Numbered from the stretch's first letter, positions 18,401 through 27,921 are shown. The stretch: DNA of 64,000 bases from JANSYL01 sp965229695 (GCA_965229695.1 OZ245921.1:1488001-1552000); one strand, 5' to 3'. The notes: generated by a model not told the origin, from the sequence alone. Program-made: numbers and translations.

Positions 18401-20008
18401 TTATGGGTTCTTGATGTACGCGTTGGGGCGCAGGTAGAACCACCAGTTGATGACGATGCAGACTGTGTAGAAGACGGCAAAGCCATAAAGCGCATATTGG
18501 GGGGTGCCCGCGCTCATCTGTTCGCCGAAAATCTGCGGGATCAGGAAGGCGCCGTATGCGGCAACGGCGCTGGTCCAACCCAGAACCGGGCCTGCTTGTT
18601 CCTTGTTGAAGGCAATCGCAATCGTCCGGAAGGTCGAGCCATTGCCAATCCCCGTGGCCGCGAACAGCAGCAGGAAGATCAACAGGAAGGGCAGGAAGTA
18701 GGTTTCGGGCGTGGCCGAAGCGTAAGCTTGCTGCAGGATATAGGCCAGCGCCAGCGCACAGCCCACCATCACGACCGAGATGATCTGCGTCACCTTCGCG
18801 CCACCAGCCTTGTCGGCCCAGATACCACCCAAGGGACGGATCAGCGCGCCGATAAAGGGCCCCATCCAGGCAAACATCAGCGCAGATGGCCCATTCGGGT
18901 TCGCGGTGTCATGGGTCAACACGCCGTCAACCATGATGTGCTGGAAGCCAAAGACCACCTTGATGGTCAGACCCATCGCCGCCGAGTAGCCGATGAAAGA
19001 GCCAAAGGTCATCACATAGATGATGGTCATCGCCCAGGTGTGTTTGTTGCCGAAAATCCGGTACTGGCGCGACAGGTTCTGCCCCACCTGGCCCGGGATC
19101 ATCCGCAAAGCGGCAACCGTCAAAACGATGACAATCGGCAAGACGAACCATTTCGAGATTAGAAAGCCCGATCCGCCCACAGCCGCGGGCAGCATCAGCC
19201 AAAGGCCAAAACCCGCACAGGCCAAGCCGATGCCATACATGAAGCCAATGATGCCAAACGCGCCGATTGGGTTCGGGATGTTGGGGCTGACGTGCTCATC
19301 GCGGATGTTGTTCATCCCAAACCAGCCCAGGAAGGCCAGCGGGATCAGCGCCAGAAGCCAGACAAAGCCCGCGTTTTGGATGAAGGTTTCCGTGCCGGCC
19401 GGAATGCGGCCCACCAGCGTGCCCGAGGTGTTGATCAGCGTCTGGCTGTCCCCGCCAAACAGGCCAAAGGTCATCACCAGCGGGATCACGATCTGCATCG
19501 TCGTCACGCCGAAATTGCCCAAGCCCGCATTCATGCCTAGCGAGTAGCCTTGGATTTTCTTGGGGAAGAAAAACGAGATGTTGGACATCGAAGCCGCGAA
19601 GTTCCCGCCGCCGATCCCCGACAAAAGCGCCAAGATTTGGTACTGCCAAAGTGGCGTATCGGGGTTTTGCAACGCGATGCCCGTGCCCACCGCCGGGATC
19701 ATCAAAAGCGCGGTGGTGAAAAAGATCGTGTTTCGTCCACCCGCAATGCGGATGAAGAATGTCGCCGGAATGCGCAGTGTCGCACCGGACAGACCGGCGA
19801 TCGCGGTCAGGGTGAAAAGCTGCGAGGTTTCAAACGGATAGCCCAGATTGATCATCTGAACCGTGATGATCCCCCAATAGAGCCACACCGCAAACCCGCA
19901 CAGCAGCGATGGAATGGAAATCCACAGATTGCGGTTCGCAATCCCCTTGCCGGTCGAGGCCCAAAAGGCCTCATCATCCGGCGTATAGTTTCTAAGATCT
20001 TGTCCCAC
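18401..20008 (-). CDS. narK2: nitrate/nitrite transporter, NarK2 type (MFS)
   Basis: A 12-TM major facilitator of the E. coli NarK-like type, thought to exchange external nitrate for internal nitrite. Signature segments include GATLRIPATF and SGIGGGNFAASMSNISFFFP, plus GLGNFGVT. I take GTG at 20006-20008 (VGQDLRNYTPDDEAFW, 535 aa) as the start because GAGGAG lies 7-12 nt upstream. The longer open frame into narK1 has no such site. In Paracoccus the equivalent is fused to NarK1; here the two are separate genes with a 76-bp gap. Confidence 0.9.
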   Translation of the reverse strand: MGQDLRNYTPDDEAFWASTGKGIANRNLWISIPSLLCGFAVWLYWGIITVQMINLGYPFETSQLFTLTAIAGLSGATLRIPATFFIRIAGGRNTIFFTTALLMIPAVGTGIALQNPDTPLWQYQILALLSGIGGGNFAASMSNISFFFPKKIQGYSLGMNAGLGNFGVTTMQIVIPLVMTFGLFGGDSQTLINTSGTLVGRIPAGTETFIQNAGFVWLLALIPLAFLGWFGMNNIRDEHVSPNIPNPIGAFGIIGFMYGIGLACAGFGLWLMLPAAVGGSGFLISKWFVLPIVIVLTVAALRMIPGQVGQNLSRQYRIFGNKHTWAMTIIYVMTFGSFIGYSAAMGLTIKVVFGFQHIMVDGVLTHDTANPNGPSALMFAWMGPFIGALIRPLGGIWADKAGGAKVTQIISVVMVGCALALAYILQQAYASATPETYFLPFLLIFLLLFAATGIGNGSTFRTIAIAFNKEQAGPVLGWTSAVAAYGAFLIPQIFGEQMSAGTPQYALYGFAVFYTVCIVINWWFYLRPNAYIKNP

Positions 20009-20084
20009 CTTGGTCTCCTCGCGATGGTGTATCTGTGTTTTGAGTATTGGGGCGCGGCAGGTCGCGCCGCCGCGCCCGGCTGGG

Positions 20085-21728
20085 TCATTGGGCCGGTTTG
20101 GCACCTCCGCCCAGGCGACTGATCATCGAGCGCAGATCATCGAGATCCTTGAAGCGCGCCGTGACTGTCAGGCTGTCGCCCTTTTCGGCCAAGGCGACCT
20201 TCTGTGATCCTTTGAAGATCAGGGCCAACTCGGCCTCGGCCTCTTGTTTGCGGGCTGTTTCTGCGGCGATGGCCTCATCAACCGAGCTCAGCACATATTC
20301 TTCGCCGAACCCGCCTTCGGGTTCCTTCAGCCAGAAGAAGCAGACGATCCAAGAGATCAGAGCGCCACCGGCGATGATGAAGAAGAAGGTCGATGTATCC
20401 ACGAACATGAAGATGAACAGGTAAAAGACCGCCCCCACATTGCCGTAGGCCCCCGCCATGCCCGCGATCTGGCCGGTGACCCGGCGTTTGATCGACGGGA
20501 TGATCCCAAAGGTCGCGCCCTCGGCCCCTTGCACGAAGAAGGAACAGGCGATGGTGATCGCGATGGCGATGATCAGCGGCCATGCGCTGTTCAATAGCCC
20601 CATCAGCGCGAAACCGATGGCAATCCCCAGCATGTAAGCCAGCATCACAAAGCGCCGGTTGCCCATTCGGTCGGACACCAACCCACCCATGGGACGCGCC
20701 ACCAGGTTGATGAAGGCGAAAGACGCCGCGATGATGCCAGCCGTGACTGGTGTTAAACCCCAGGTTTCCTGGAAGAACATCGGCAGCATGGAAACCACAG
20801 CCAATTCCGCGCCAAAGTTGGCGAAATAGGTCGTGTTGAGCGCAGCAACCGAGCTGAAGGGATAGCGATCATCCTCGGGCACGCCCTTTTTCAGGATCGG
20901 AAGGTTTGTGCGCAGCACCTGCCAGACCTGATAGACGACCAGAGTGGCGACAGCGGCATAACAGATCGCGGCGACGAACCCGTCGATATAACCCATCCTC
21001 TGCACCCGATAGACCAGGATCGACAAGATCCCGATCAGGGGCACGGTGAAGATCACCAAGAGAACCAGATCCTTATAGGTCGACACCTCCAGCGCCATGC
21101 CTTTACGGGCCTTTTTGTGGGTGTCAGCGGTCGGCCCATCGGTGATGGCAAACCAGTAAAACACGCCGTAAGCCGCCATGATCAGACCCGACAGCGCGAT
21201 GGCATAGCGCCAGCCATCGTCCCCGCCAAAGATGTGTAGCGCGATGGTGGGGATCGTCAGAGCCGCCGCCGCCGAACCGAAATTGCCCCAACCGGCATAG
21301 AAGCCTTCGGCAAAGCCGATATCGCGCGGTTTGAACCAAAGCGCGGTCATATGGATGCCGACGACAAAGCCCGCGCCAACCGACGACATGACCAGACGCG
21401 AGATGAAAAGCTGCATCTTGGTGTCGCCAAAGGCGAAGAACAGAGTCGGAATGGCCATCACGACCATCAAGACGGAAAACACCCGCCGCGGTCCGTATTT
21501 ATCAAGCGCCAGACCCACAAGGATCCGCGCGGGAATGGTGAGCGCCACGTTCGCAATCGCGAAAAGGCGAATGTCATCCCGGGTCAGCCAATCATTCGCA
21601 GCCAGCATCGAGGATGCCAGCGGCGCCATGTTGAACCAGACGTAAAAGGTGATGAAAAAGGCAATCCAGGTCAGGTGAAGCGCGCGGATCGCACGATCCT
21701 GCACCCGGAAAAGGCTTGAGATTTTCAT
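20085..21728 (-). CDS. narK1: nitrate transporter, NarK1 type (MFS), with C-terminal extension
   Basis: A 547-aa 12-TM MFS protein of the NarK1/NrtP-like type (proton-linked nitrate uptake): LTWIAFFITFYVWFNMAPLA at the N-terminus and GFAEGFYAGWGNFGSAAAAL as the nitrate-porter signature. After the last helix (WIVCFFWLKEPEGGFGEEY) comes an 80-residue cytoplasmic tail, charged and partly helical. In Paracoccus a linker of this kind joins NarK1 to NarK2, but here it ends at a stop codon. ATG has GGGGGA upstream. First transporter after uspA in the operon. Confidence 0.9.
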   Translation of the reverse strand: MKISSLFRVQDRAIRALHLTWIAFFITFYVWFNMAPLASSMLAANDWLTRDDIRLFAIANVALTIPARILVGLALDKYGPRRVFSVLMVVMAIPTLFFAFGDTKMQLFISRLVMSSVGAGFVVGIHMTALWFKPRDIGFAEGFYAGWGNFGSAAAALTIPTIALHIFGGDDGWRYAIALSGLIMAAYGVFYWFAITDGPTADTHKKARKGMALEVSTYKDLVLLVIFTVPLIGILSILVYRVQRMGYIDGFVAAICYAAVATLVVYQVWQVLRTNLPILKKGVPEDDRYPFSSVAALNTTYFANFGAELAVVSMLPMFFQETWGLTPVTAGIIAASFAFINLVARPMGGLVSDRMGNRRFVMLAYMLGIAIGFALMGLLNSAWPLIIAIAITIACSFFVQGAEGATFGIIPSIKRRVTGQIAGMAGAYGNVGAVFYLFIFMFVDTSTFFFIIAGGALISWIVCFFWLKEPEGGFGEEYVLSSVDEAIAAETARKQEAEAELALIFKGSQKVALAEKGDSLTVTARFKDLDDLRSMISRLGGGAKPAQ

Positions 21729-21746
21729 TGGTAGTGTCCCCCGAGA

Positions 21747-22244
21747 TTATTCAGCGGCCTGCATCGACGATGCGGGGACGTGAGTTGGAATGATAAGGAT
21801 CGGGCATTTCGCGCGCCGCGCGAGGAAGGCCGAAACCGACCCAAAGGTCATGTGGTCGAACTCCTCGGCGATGGCGTCGAGCCGTTTGGTGATAAAACCC
21901 AGCGGGCCGCCATCGGCCTGGTGGCTGTGGCGCGCCATCACCAGCAGGTCGGGCTGGCGTTCTTCGGTTGCGCGCAGGATCATCTTGCGCGCGTCGCCTT
22001 CGGCCAGCATGACCTTTGCGTCATAGCCCGCCGCCATAAGTTCGGCGGCCGCCGCTTCGACGCCCGCTTTCTGTTCCTGATACTGTTCGGAAAACAGCTC
22101 GTCCGCGCCAGCGGTCGCGCTGCCGATATCTTCGACCACCGATACCAGGGTGACACTTGGTTTCAGCGGCCCAAACAGCTCTTTTATTGCGTCGAGCGCG
22201 ATACGCGCGTTGCGCGAATGGTCATACGCAAGCATGATTTCCAT
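21747..22244 (-). CDS. universal stress protein (UspA family)
   Basis: This 165-aa UspA-fold protein starts MEIMLAYDHSRNARIALDA. The nucleotide-loop region (VMARHSHQADGGPLGFITKRL ... FGSVSAFLARRAKCPILIIP) carries an insertion of about 20 residues before GSVSA compared with short Usp proteins, so ATP binding cannot be assumed. It is the promoter-proximal gene of the nar operon, 18 bp before narK1, with GGAGGG before its ATG. Usp proteins are often induced by oxygen limitation. Confidence 0.85.
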   Translation of the reverse strand: MEIMLAYDHSRNARIALDAIKELFGPLKPSVTLVSVVEDIGSATAGADELFSEQYQEQKAGVEAAAAELMAAGYDAKVMLAEGDARKMILRATEERQPDLLVMARHSHQADGGPLGFITKRLDAIAEEFDHMTFGSVSAFLARRAKCPILIIPTHVPASSMQAAE

Positions 22245-22324
22245 CGGTCCCTCCGTTCTCGCACGCCCGGATTTGGGCGGTTTGCGGGTTGGGACCGTTC
22301 TCTGCCCCGGTCGGGCACGCGAAC

Positions 22325-22338
22325 TTGATCTGCGTCAA
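22325..22338. promoter_or_regulatory. FNR/NarR-type box (uspA-nar side)
   Basis: TTGATCTGCGTCAA fits TTGAT-N4-(A/G)TCAA, the FNR/Dnr/NarR consensus, and lies about 80 bp upstream of the uspA start in the divergent region. It is the likely activator site for the uspA-narK1K2GHJI operon. Confidence 0.7.
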
Positions 22339-22439
22339 CTATCGGGGGAAAATGCAGTTAAATAAATGGCTTACCAATATTTGTCATCTGGCGATCTTAG
22401 CTGCGTCAAGTTTGTGTATAAGATTAGTCAAATGAAGGA

Positions 22440-22453
22440 TTGACTTTTATCAA
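22440..22453. promoter_or_regulatory. FNR/NarR-type box (narR side)
   Basis: TTGACTTTTATCAA is a good TTGAC-N4-ATCAA box 35 bp before the narR GTG. At that distance it would overlap the core promoter, so it could mediate autoregulation or repression by an FNR homologue. Confidence 0.7.
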
Positions 22454-22488
22454 GCATAGACACGACAAAGATCAAATGGAGGGGATCA

Positions 22489-23199
22489 GTGTATCTTAGA
22501 ACGCCCGAGTCGGATTTCCCTGAGATCCGCCGTCTGCACCTATTTGCAGATATGAGCGACGAGCATTTCCTCGCGCTCATGCGGGGATCGTATGTGCAAA
22601 ACTTCCCCCCTCAAATCAAAATGATCGAAGAGGGCGACCCCAGCGATTTTCTGCATGTCGTTCTATCCGGATCGGTAGAGCTGTTCTCAAGCTGGAACCG
22701 TCGCGAAACCTCGATGGCGACGGTTCGGCCGGTTTCAACCTTCATTCTCGCTGCAACAATCAAAGACGCGCCTTATCTGATGTCGGCCAGAACCCTGGAA
22801 AAAAGCCGGATTGCGCTGATTCCCAGCCAAGACGTGCGGGCCGTCTTCGATATCGATGCAAAATTCGCTCGCGCCATCGTCACCGAACTGGCGCAATGCT
22901 ACCGATCGGTGGTCAAGAACACCAAAGACCTAAAGCTCCGCACCTCGCTAGAACGCCTGTCGAACTACCTTTTGCGCCAACAATACCGCGCGGGCGGCGC
23001 ATCCGAATTCGATCTGACCATCGAAAAGCGCCGCTTGGCTTCGTTTCTTGGCATGACCCCTGAAAATCTAAGCCGCGCCTTCAAAAGCCTACAAGCTTAT
23101 GGCGTGACAATTGATGGCACTCACGTCTCGATTACGGATCAACAGGATCTAGAGCGGTTCGCAAAGCCAAGCCCGCTGATTGATGATTACAGCACATAG
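22489..23199 (+). CDS. narR: CRP/FNR-family regulator NarR
   Basis: A 236-aa protein with an N-terminal cyclic-nucleotide-binding fold (EEGDPSDFLHVVLSGSVELFS) and a C-terminal winged helix (RLASFLGMTPENLSRAFKSL). The E..SR signature means it reads TTGAT-type boxes. It lacks the N-terminal cysteine cluster of FNR, so it is not an O2-labile Fe-S sensor. In Paracoccus such a protein, NarR, lies divergent to narK and activates it in response to nitrate/nitrite. Location and sequence type match that. The start is GTG with GGAGGGG upstream. Confidence 0.85.
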   Translation: MYLRTPESDFPEIRRLHLFADMSDEHFLALMRGSYVQNFPPQIKMIEEGDPSDFLHVVLSGSVELFSSWNRRETSMATVRPVSTFILAATIKDAPYLMSARTLEKSRIALIPSQDVRAVFDIDAKFARAIVTELAQCYRSVVKNTKDLKLRTSLERLSNYLLRQQYRAGGASEFDLTIEKRRLASFLGMTPENLSRAFKSLQAYGVTIDGTHVSITDQQDLERFAKPSPLIDDYST

Positions 23200-23283
23200 C
23201 GGGATGGGTGAGAGGCTGTTTTGGCCGGAGCCGGAAAACCTGGCCCTGTACGCAGGCGACAGCATCGCGGCGCCGGACATCAA

Positions 23284-23886
23284 TCAATCCGGTGCCCCGA
23301 ACTCGAGATCATTGGGAAGATAGTTGAACAGCTCCAGACGCGCGGGTTTGTCGTTCACCAAGCGCAATGCGCTTAAGCTTGCCGGGGCGACCGGGATAAT
23401 ATGGGCGGGATCAAGGCCGATATAGCGTTGTAGGATCGCGCGGATCACGCCGCCATGGCAGACCACCAGCAGGTTCTGGCAGGGCGATTTACGCTCCGCC
23501 TCGATCGCGACACCGACGCGTGCGACAAAGGCGTTCCAGCCTTCGCCCTCAGCCGGGGTGGCCGTGCCTGCGCGCCAGCCTTGATAGGTCGCGTCATCCT
23601 CGGCGCGGATGTCATCAATGGCGCGGCCTGTCCAAACACCCACATCGATTTCGCGCAAGGCCGCCAATTTCTTGACCGATTTGGCACCGACGCGTTCAGC
23701 CGTCTCAAGCACGCGCTTGAGATCGGAGGCGATGACCCGACAGGGGGCGATGCCCTTGATCACCGGTCGCAATGCATCTGCCTGCGCTGCGCCCAACTTG
23801 GACAGGCCAACATCCGCCTGCCCCTGCAAACGCCGCGCGGCGTTCCATTCTGATTGCCCATGGCGAACCAACAGCAAACGCATCAA
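23284..23886 (-). CDS. histidine phosphatase family protein
   Basis: A 200-aa phosphoglycerate-mutase-like phosphatase. LLLVRHGQSEWN carries the phospho-accepting His in the RHG motif, and VVCHGGVIRAIL supplies the second His. It overlaps the ABC ATPase stop by about 4 bp, so it is the last gene of the importer operon. A cytoplasmic phosphatase next to an importer suggests dephosphorylation of an imported phosphate ester; the substrate is unknown. Confidence 0.85.
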   Translation of the reverse strand: MMRLLLVRHGQSEWNAARRLQGQADVGLSKLGAAQADALRPVIKGIAPCRVIASDLKRVLETAERVGAKSVKKLAALREIDVGVWTGRAIDDIRAEDDATYQGWRAGTATPAEGEGWNAFVARVGVAIEAERKSPCQNLLVVCHGGVIRAILQRYIGLDPAHIIPVAPASLSALRLVNDKPARLELFNYLPNDLEFGAPD

Positions 23887-24941
23887 CCGATCCTTTCGCC
23901 GTTGCGGCCAAACCAGCTATCGGGTTGGTCCGGCAGGTGGAACTGCACAACATCGCCGATCTGTGCCTCGGGCGCGCGATCAACGATCGCGGTCAGACGC
24001 AGCCCATCCCGCAACCCTGTCACCATGGTCCGCCCGGCGATGGCGCTCATCTCCACAAACTCCATGGGCAACGTTCGGTCGCCTTGCGTTTCGCTCAGCG
24101 CCATATTCTCTGCACGGAACATGGCCAAGCAGGCATCGGCCGGCGGTGTCAGAGGCATGTGACGCCCACCCAGTTTGTAGCCTGTTCCATTCTTTTCGAC
24201 GGGGATCATGTTGTTTGGCGGGGTGCCGACAAAGGTGGCGACAAAGGCGGTTTCCGGATGGTCGATCAAATCGGCAGGCGAACCGAATTGCTGCACACAA
24301 CCATGGTCCATCACGGCAACATGGCTTGCCATGGTCATCGCTTCGATTTGGTCATGGGTCACGTAAACCGTCGTCGCCCCGGTGGCGCGATGCAGGCGCA
24401 TAAGCTCGGTGCGCATCTCAACCCGAAGTTTCGCGTCAAGATTCGACAGAGGCTCGTCAAACAACAAGACCGAAGGTTTGGGCGCGATGGTACGCGCGAT
24501 GGCCACGCGCTGCTGCTGGCCGCCGGAAATCTCATTGGGATAGCGGTTTGCCAGTTGGCTGATATCGAGCAGCTCCAGCACCTCGCCCACCCGTTTCGTC
24601 CGATCCGCCTTGGGCATCTGCATCACTTTAAGCGGCCATTCGACATTGCCCCGAACCGACATGTGGGGCCAAAGCGCGTAAGACTGGAACACAAGACCAG
24701 AATTTCGCTTGGCCGGGTCGACGGCCCAGTTGCGGCCCCCGTCCGACACAATCTGATCGTCAAAAACGATCTGCCCTGCCGTGGGTAGTTCCAACCCCGC
24801 CAGCATCCGCAAAAGCGTGGTCTTGCCACACCCCGATGGGCCAAGCAGGACAAGAAAGGCCCCATCGGGCACCGAGATCGAAACGTCTTTCACGGCCTCG
24901 ACCGTTCCGAAACGTTTGAAGAGGTTGCGGATTTCCAGCAT
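23883..24941 (-). CDS. ABC transporter ATP-binding protein (FbpC/AfuC/PotA type)
   Basis: This 352-aa ATPase has Walker A GPSGCGKTT near residue 35, signature ISGGQQQR, Walker B VLLFDEPLSNLDAK and switch His in VTHDQIEAM, followed by a C-terminal TOBE regulatory domain. It is the type paired with two-domain FbpB-like permeases for iron, thiamine, polyamine or sugar-phosphate import. It lies 9 bp after the permease gene. Confidence 0.9.
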   Translation of the reverse strand: MLEIRNLFKRFGTVEAVKDVSISVPDGAFLVLLGPSGCGKTTLLRMLAGLELPTAGQIVFDDQIVSDGGRNWAVDPAKRNSGLVFQSYALWPHMSVRGNVEWPLKVMQMPKADRTKRVGEVLELLDISQLANRYPNEISGGQQQRVAIARTIAPKPSVLLFDEPLSNLDAKLRVEMRTELMRLHRATGATTVYVTHDQIEAMTMASHVAVMDHGCVQQFGSPADLIDHPETAFVATFVGTPPNNMIPVEKNGTGYKLGGRHMPLTPPADACLAMFRAENMALSETQGDRTLPMEFVEMSAIAGRTMVTGLRDGLRLTAIVDRAPEAQIGDVVQFHLPDQPDSWFGRNGERIG

Positions 24942-24950
24942 GGGTTCCCT

Positions 24951-26699
24951 TTAATTCTGCAGCCAGGGCTGGGATTTTGATTGCAGCCGATTGGCGATGA
25001 GCGTGGCCGCGATGGAAAGAAACAAAATCACCACCGTGATCGCGTTCGCGAACTGACCAAAGCCCTCAGACGCATATCGATAAGCGACCACGGACAGGAC
25101 AGGCATCGTGGGCGTGAACAGCAACACGACCAACGACAGATCCCGGATGATCTTGACGAAAATCAGGATGCCGCCGGCGACCAAACCACGGATTGCGAGT
25201 GGCACGGTGATCTGTGCCAATCGGCGAAAAAAACTCGCGCCGGTGATGCGCGCGCTTTCCTCAAGCTCGCCACCCACCTGTTGGATCACGGCCCGCCCCG
25301 TTTGCACCGAAAAGGGCAAAAGATATGCGGTGGCAGCGATGACAAGCAGCGCAAAGGTGCCGTAAAGCGCTGGCAGCGGGCCAATCGGTGCGCCCAGATA
25401 GGCGATGTAAGCGGCCCCAAAGGCGATGCCGGGCACCAAAAGCGGCAGAAAACTGACCTGCGTGATCGTCGCCGACACCCAGCCCTCGCGATACCGCGCC
25501 GTCGTGTAGGAGGTCAAAAGCCCCACGACCATGCCGGTAAAGGCCACCGCCAGACCCAAGGCCAGGGTCACGGTCAGGGCCCTCAAGATGTCTTCGTTAT
25601 ACGCAATGCCGGGGATGCCCTGCGCGAAAGACGGATCGCTTTGGCCGATCCAATAATGCAGCGTCCAATCCGAGAAGAGATTGGCTGACGAAGGCGCAAG
25701 GCTCGAGGCAGTCAGCACGATGACCGGGATCACGGTTGAGCTTAGCAATATGACCATCGCCACGCCAAAAAGCGGCCAACGGGCACCGCGCAAATCGAAA
25801 CGCTTGGCGCGTCCACCCTTGCCGGTGATCGTGGCGTAGGACCGTCGGCCCGAAACCGCGCGGTTGCCCAGCCAAAGGAAAGCAGCCGAGATCAGAACCA
25901 AAAGGATGCCGATGACATATCCGCGCCCAACCTGCCCCACCTCGATCATGCCGAACAGGCGTGTCGATAGCGTTTGCATCCGCACGGGCAGACCCAAAAG
26001 CGCGGGCGTGGCGAAGTTTGAGACCGCGCCCGCAAAGCAAAGCGATCCCGCCGCCACCAGGGCTGGCGTCGTCACCGGCAGGATGATCCCCAGCAGAATG
26101 CGCCGCCCCTTTGCACCCGCCAATTGCGCGGCCTCGACCAAATCCGAGTTCACCGTGGCGAGCGCAGCAGCAATGATCGTGAATGCTAGGCTGAAATAGT
26201 GAAGCGTCAGCACGATTAAGGTTGGCACCATGCCCCAGGCCAGCCAATCGGGGATGTCCAAACCCAGCCCCTGAAACCAGCCGATCTGACCGCCCACGCG
26301 ATCATTGCGAAAGAGCGCCCCCCAAGCCAGAGCTGCGGCAAAGGAGGGGATCATAAAGGGCAGCGTGGCCATCACACCGATGGTCTTGCGGTATGGCACA
26401 TTCGTCATCACGACCAACCAAGCCAGAAAACCGCCCAGCAAGATGCAGCCAACCGACACCACAACACCGATCAGCAAGGTGTTTCCCAAGGGCTTGTAGA
26501 ACAGGTTGGTCGACAGCCGCCCGGTCAAAACGTCGGCCCACGCTCGGATCGTGTCGGGCTGCAAGGTAAATAGCACTGTTCTGAGCAACGGCAGCACGAT
26601 CAACGCGATCAGGATAGCCAAGACCACCGTTTTGAGCACCGTGCCTTGCCGAAAGAAAACGCGCCGCCCTTGGCCGATTGTGGCTGAATCTACCATCAA
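24951..26699 (-). CDS. ABC transporter permease, fused double-domain (FbpB/AfuB type)
   Basis: A 582-aa protein with about 12 membrane helices forming two homologous halves, each with an EAA-type coupling loop (LVEAAQLAGAKGRRILLGIILP and LEESARITGASFFRRLAQITVP). Such fused permeases occur in iron(III), thiamine and hexose-phosphate importers. The start is ATG at 26697-26699, with a further ATG one codon on. It lies in the operon downstream of the binding protein. Confidence 0.88.
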   Translation of the reverse strand: MMVDSATIGQGRRVFFRQGTVLKTVVLAILIALIVLPLLRTVLFTLQPDTIRAWADVLTGRLSTNLFYKPLGNTLLIGVVVSVGCILLGGFLAWLVVMTNVPYRKTIGVMATLPFMIPSFAAALAWGALFRNDRVGGQIGWFQGLGLDIPDWLAWGMVPTLIVLTLHYFSLAFTIIAAALATVNSDLVEAAQLAGAKGRRILLGIILPVTTPALVAAGSLCFAGAVSNFATPALLGLPVRMQTLSTRLFGMIEVGQVGRGYVIGILLVLISAAFLWLGNRAVSGRRSYATITGKGGRAKRFDLRGARWPLFGVAMVILLSSTVIPVIVLTASSLAPSSANLFSDWTLHYWIGQSDPSFAQGIPGIAYNEDILRALTVTLALGLAVAFTGMVVGLLTSYTTARYREGWVSATITQVSFLPLLVPGIAFGAAYIAYLGAPIGPLPALYGTFALLVIAATAYLLPFSVQTGRAVIQQVGGELEESARITGASFFRRLAQITVPLAIRGLVAGGILIFVKIIRDLSLVVLLFTPTMPVLSVVAYRYASEGFGQFANAITVVILFLSIAATLIANRLQSKSQPWLQN

Positions 26700-26730
26700 G
26701 GTTGTCCTTGGGTCTTTGGGTGAGTCAACA

Positions 26731-26759
26731 TGGGGGCAAACGTGTGGCGCCGGCCCCCA
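26731..26759 (-). promoter_or_regulatory. intercistronic hairpin after the binding-protein gene
   Basis: TGGGGGC (26731-26737) pairs with GCCCCCA (26753-26759) across a 15-nt loop in the 75-bp gap between binding protein and permease. There is no T run. Hairpins at this point in ABC operons often stabilise the upstream mRNA so that binding protein is made in excess. Confidence 0.5.
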
Positions 26760-26774
26760 CTATCAAAGCTTAGA

Positions 26775-27896
26775 CTATTGCAGCGTCAGGATTAGATCGC
26801 CGATCTCAGCCCGAATCGTCGCGGTCTCTGCCGGTGCGATGCGCCATGCCGTGAACGCATCCAAAGGCACCGCATCCGGATGGGGCGGAATATCGGTGCG
26901 GGTCACATAATCCCCAGCGACATAGAATGGGGCGAGGCCCGCCCCCCCAGTCTCGGACTCATCGCCCATAAGAAAGTCGATCACTAGACGCGCTGCTGCC
27001 GGGTTGTTGGGCTCAGTCGCCAAGGCCAGCACGGCCGGGAAGATAATGCCAGGTGAAGGCATCACATCATTGGCGACCTGCAATGCCCAGCCCTCATCCT
27101 CATTATCCCTGCGATCAGAATAGCTGGTGAACCCGACCGGCGGGTTGTCTTGGCCAATTGCCCCAACGGCTGCATTGACGTCATCGGTTGAGCTGACAAG
27201 GATCAGATCGTTGGCAAAAAGATCCATGATGAAGCGCTCGCCAGCATTGGACGCACCATCAAGATCAATGGCTTCGCCAAACTGTGCTTCATAGGCTGCG
27301 GCCATTTCGTCAGAGCGCAGCACGATTTCAGTCATCAGGTCCAGGTAATCGCCACGTTGCAGGGGATCGACCATGACAACGCGACCATGCCAATCACCGG
27401 TTGTGAGTTGCCAAAGATTGGTGACCGGCGCCCCGTCTGGGTTAGCTTCTTCGTTATACATCAGCACCTTGGTGGATAAGCGCTGGGCAAGCAGGGGGCT
27501 TTGATACTCGGCCGGAACCCGATCAGCGACGCGTGGCGGGACATAGGGCGCGATAATCCCCGTCTCGAGCAACTCGGTCAAAACCACCGGCGTATCCGAG
27601 ATGTAGATCACATCGGCGTTCGTCACACCCGCCTGCGCCTCGGCGCGCAAACGGGCAATCTGTTCGGTCGATGAGATGTCAAAACCTTGCAGATCGATGC
27701 CGGGATAGGCTTCTTCAAAGGCCGCTTCGACGCGGCCAATCCGGCTGGTGAAGGAATAAACCGTGACGGTCTCCTCCTCCTGGGCCAGTGGCAGTAACGC
27801 CTCCGGCCCGAGTTCATTCAGATGCCCATCGGCCAGCGCAGCCGTAGACAAAAAGATACTGATCGCGCCGAGGCGCGTTGAGCGTAGAACGGTCAT
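26775..27896 (-). CDS. periplasmic solute-binding protein (FbpA/AfuA-like)
   Basis: A 373-aa extracellular binding protein with an N-terminal signal region (MTVLRSTRLGAISIFLSTAALA) and the family pattern VTVYSFTSRIGRVEAAFEEAYPGI, then ADVIYISDTPVVLTELLETG. The Tyr pair used for iron by FbpA is not evident. Ligand is therefore uncertain: the RpiR regulator and phosphatase in the operon favour a sugar phosphate or other phosphate ester over iron. AGGGAGC precedes the ATG. Confidence 0.82.
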   Translation of the reverse strand: MTVLRSTRLGAISIFLSTAALADGHLNELGPEALLPLAQEEETVTVYSFTSRIGRVEAAFEEAYPGIDLQGFDISSTEQIARLRAEAQAGVTNADVIYISDTPVVLTELLETGIIAPYVPPRVADRVPAEYQSPLLAQRLSTKVLMYNEEANPDGAPVTNLWQLTTGDWHGRVVMVDPLQRGDYLDLMTEIVLRSDEMAAAYEAQFGEAIDLDGASNAGERFIMDLFANDLILVSSTDDVNAAVGAIGQDNPPVGFTSYSDRRDNEDEGWALQVANDVMPSPGIIFPAVLALATEPNNPAAARLVIDFLMGDESETGGAGLAPFYVAGDYVTRTDIPPHPDAVPLDAFTAWRIAPAETATIRAEIGDLILTLQ

Positions 27897-27921
27897 ATTA
27901 TGCTCCCTTGGGTCCTTTTCT

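Noticed and set aside
20009..20104. Longer narK2 frame overlapping narK1
   Set aside because: The GTG at 20006-20008 has a strong GAGGAG site, while the upstream start has none and would add 32 non-conserved residues.
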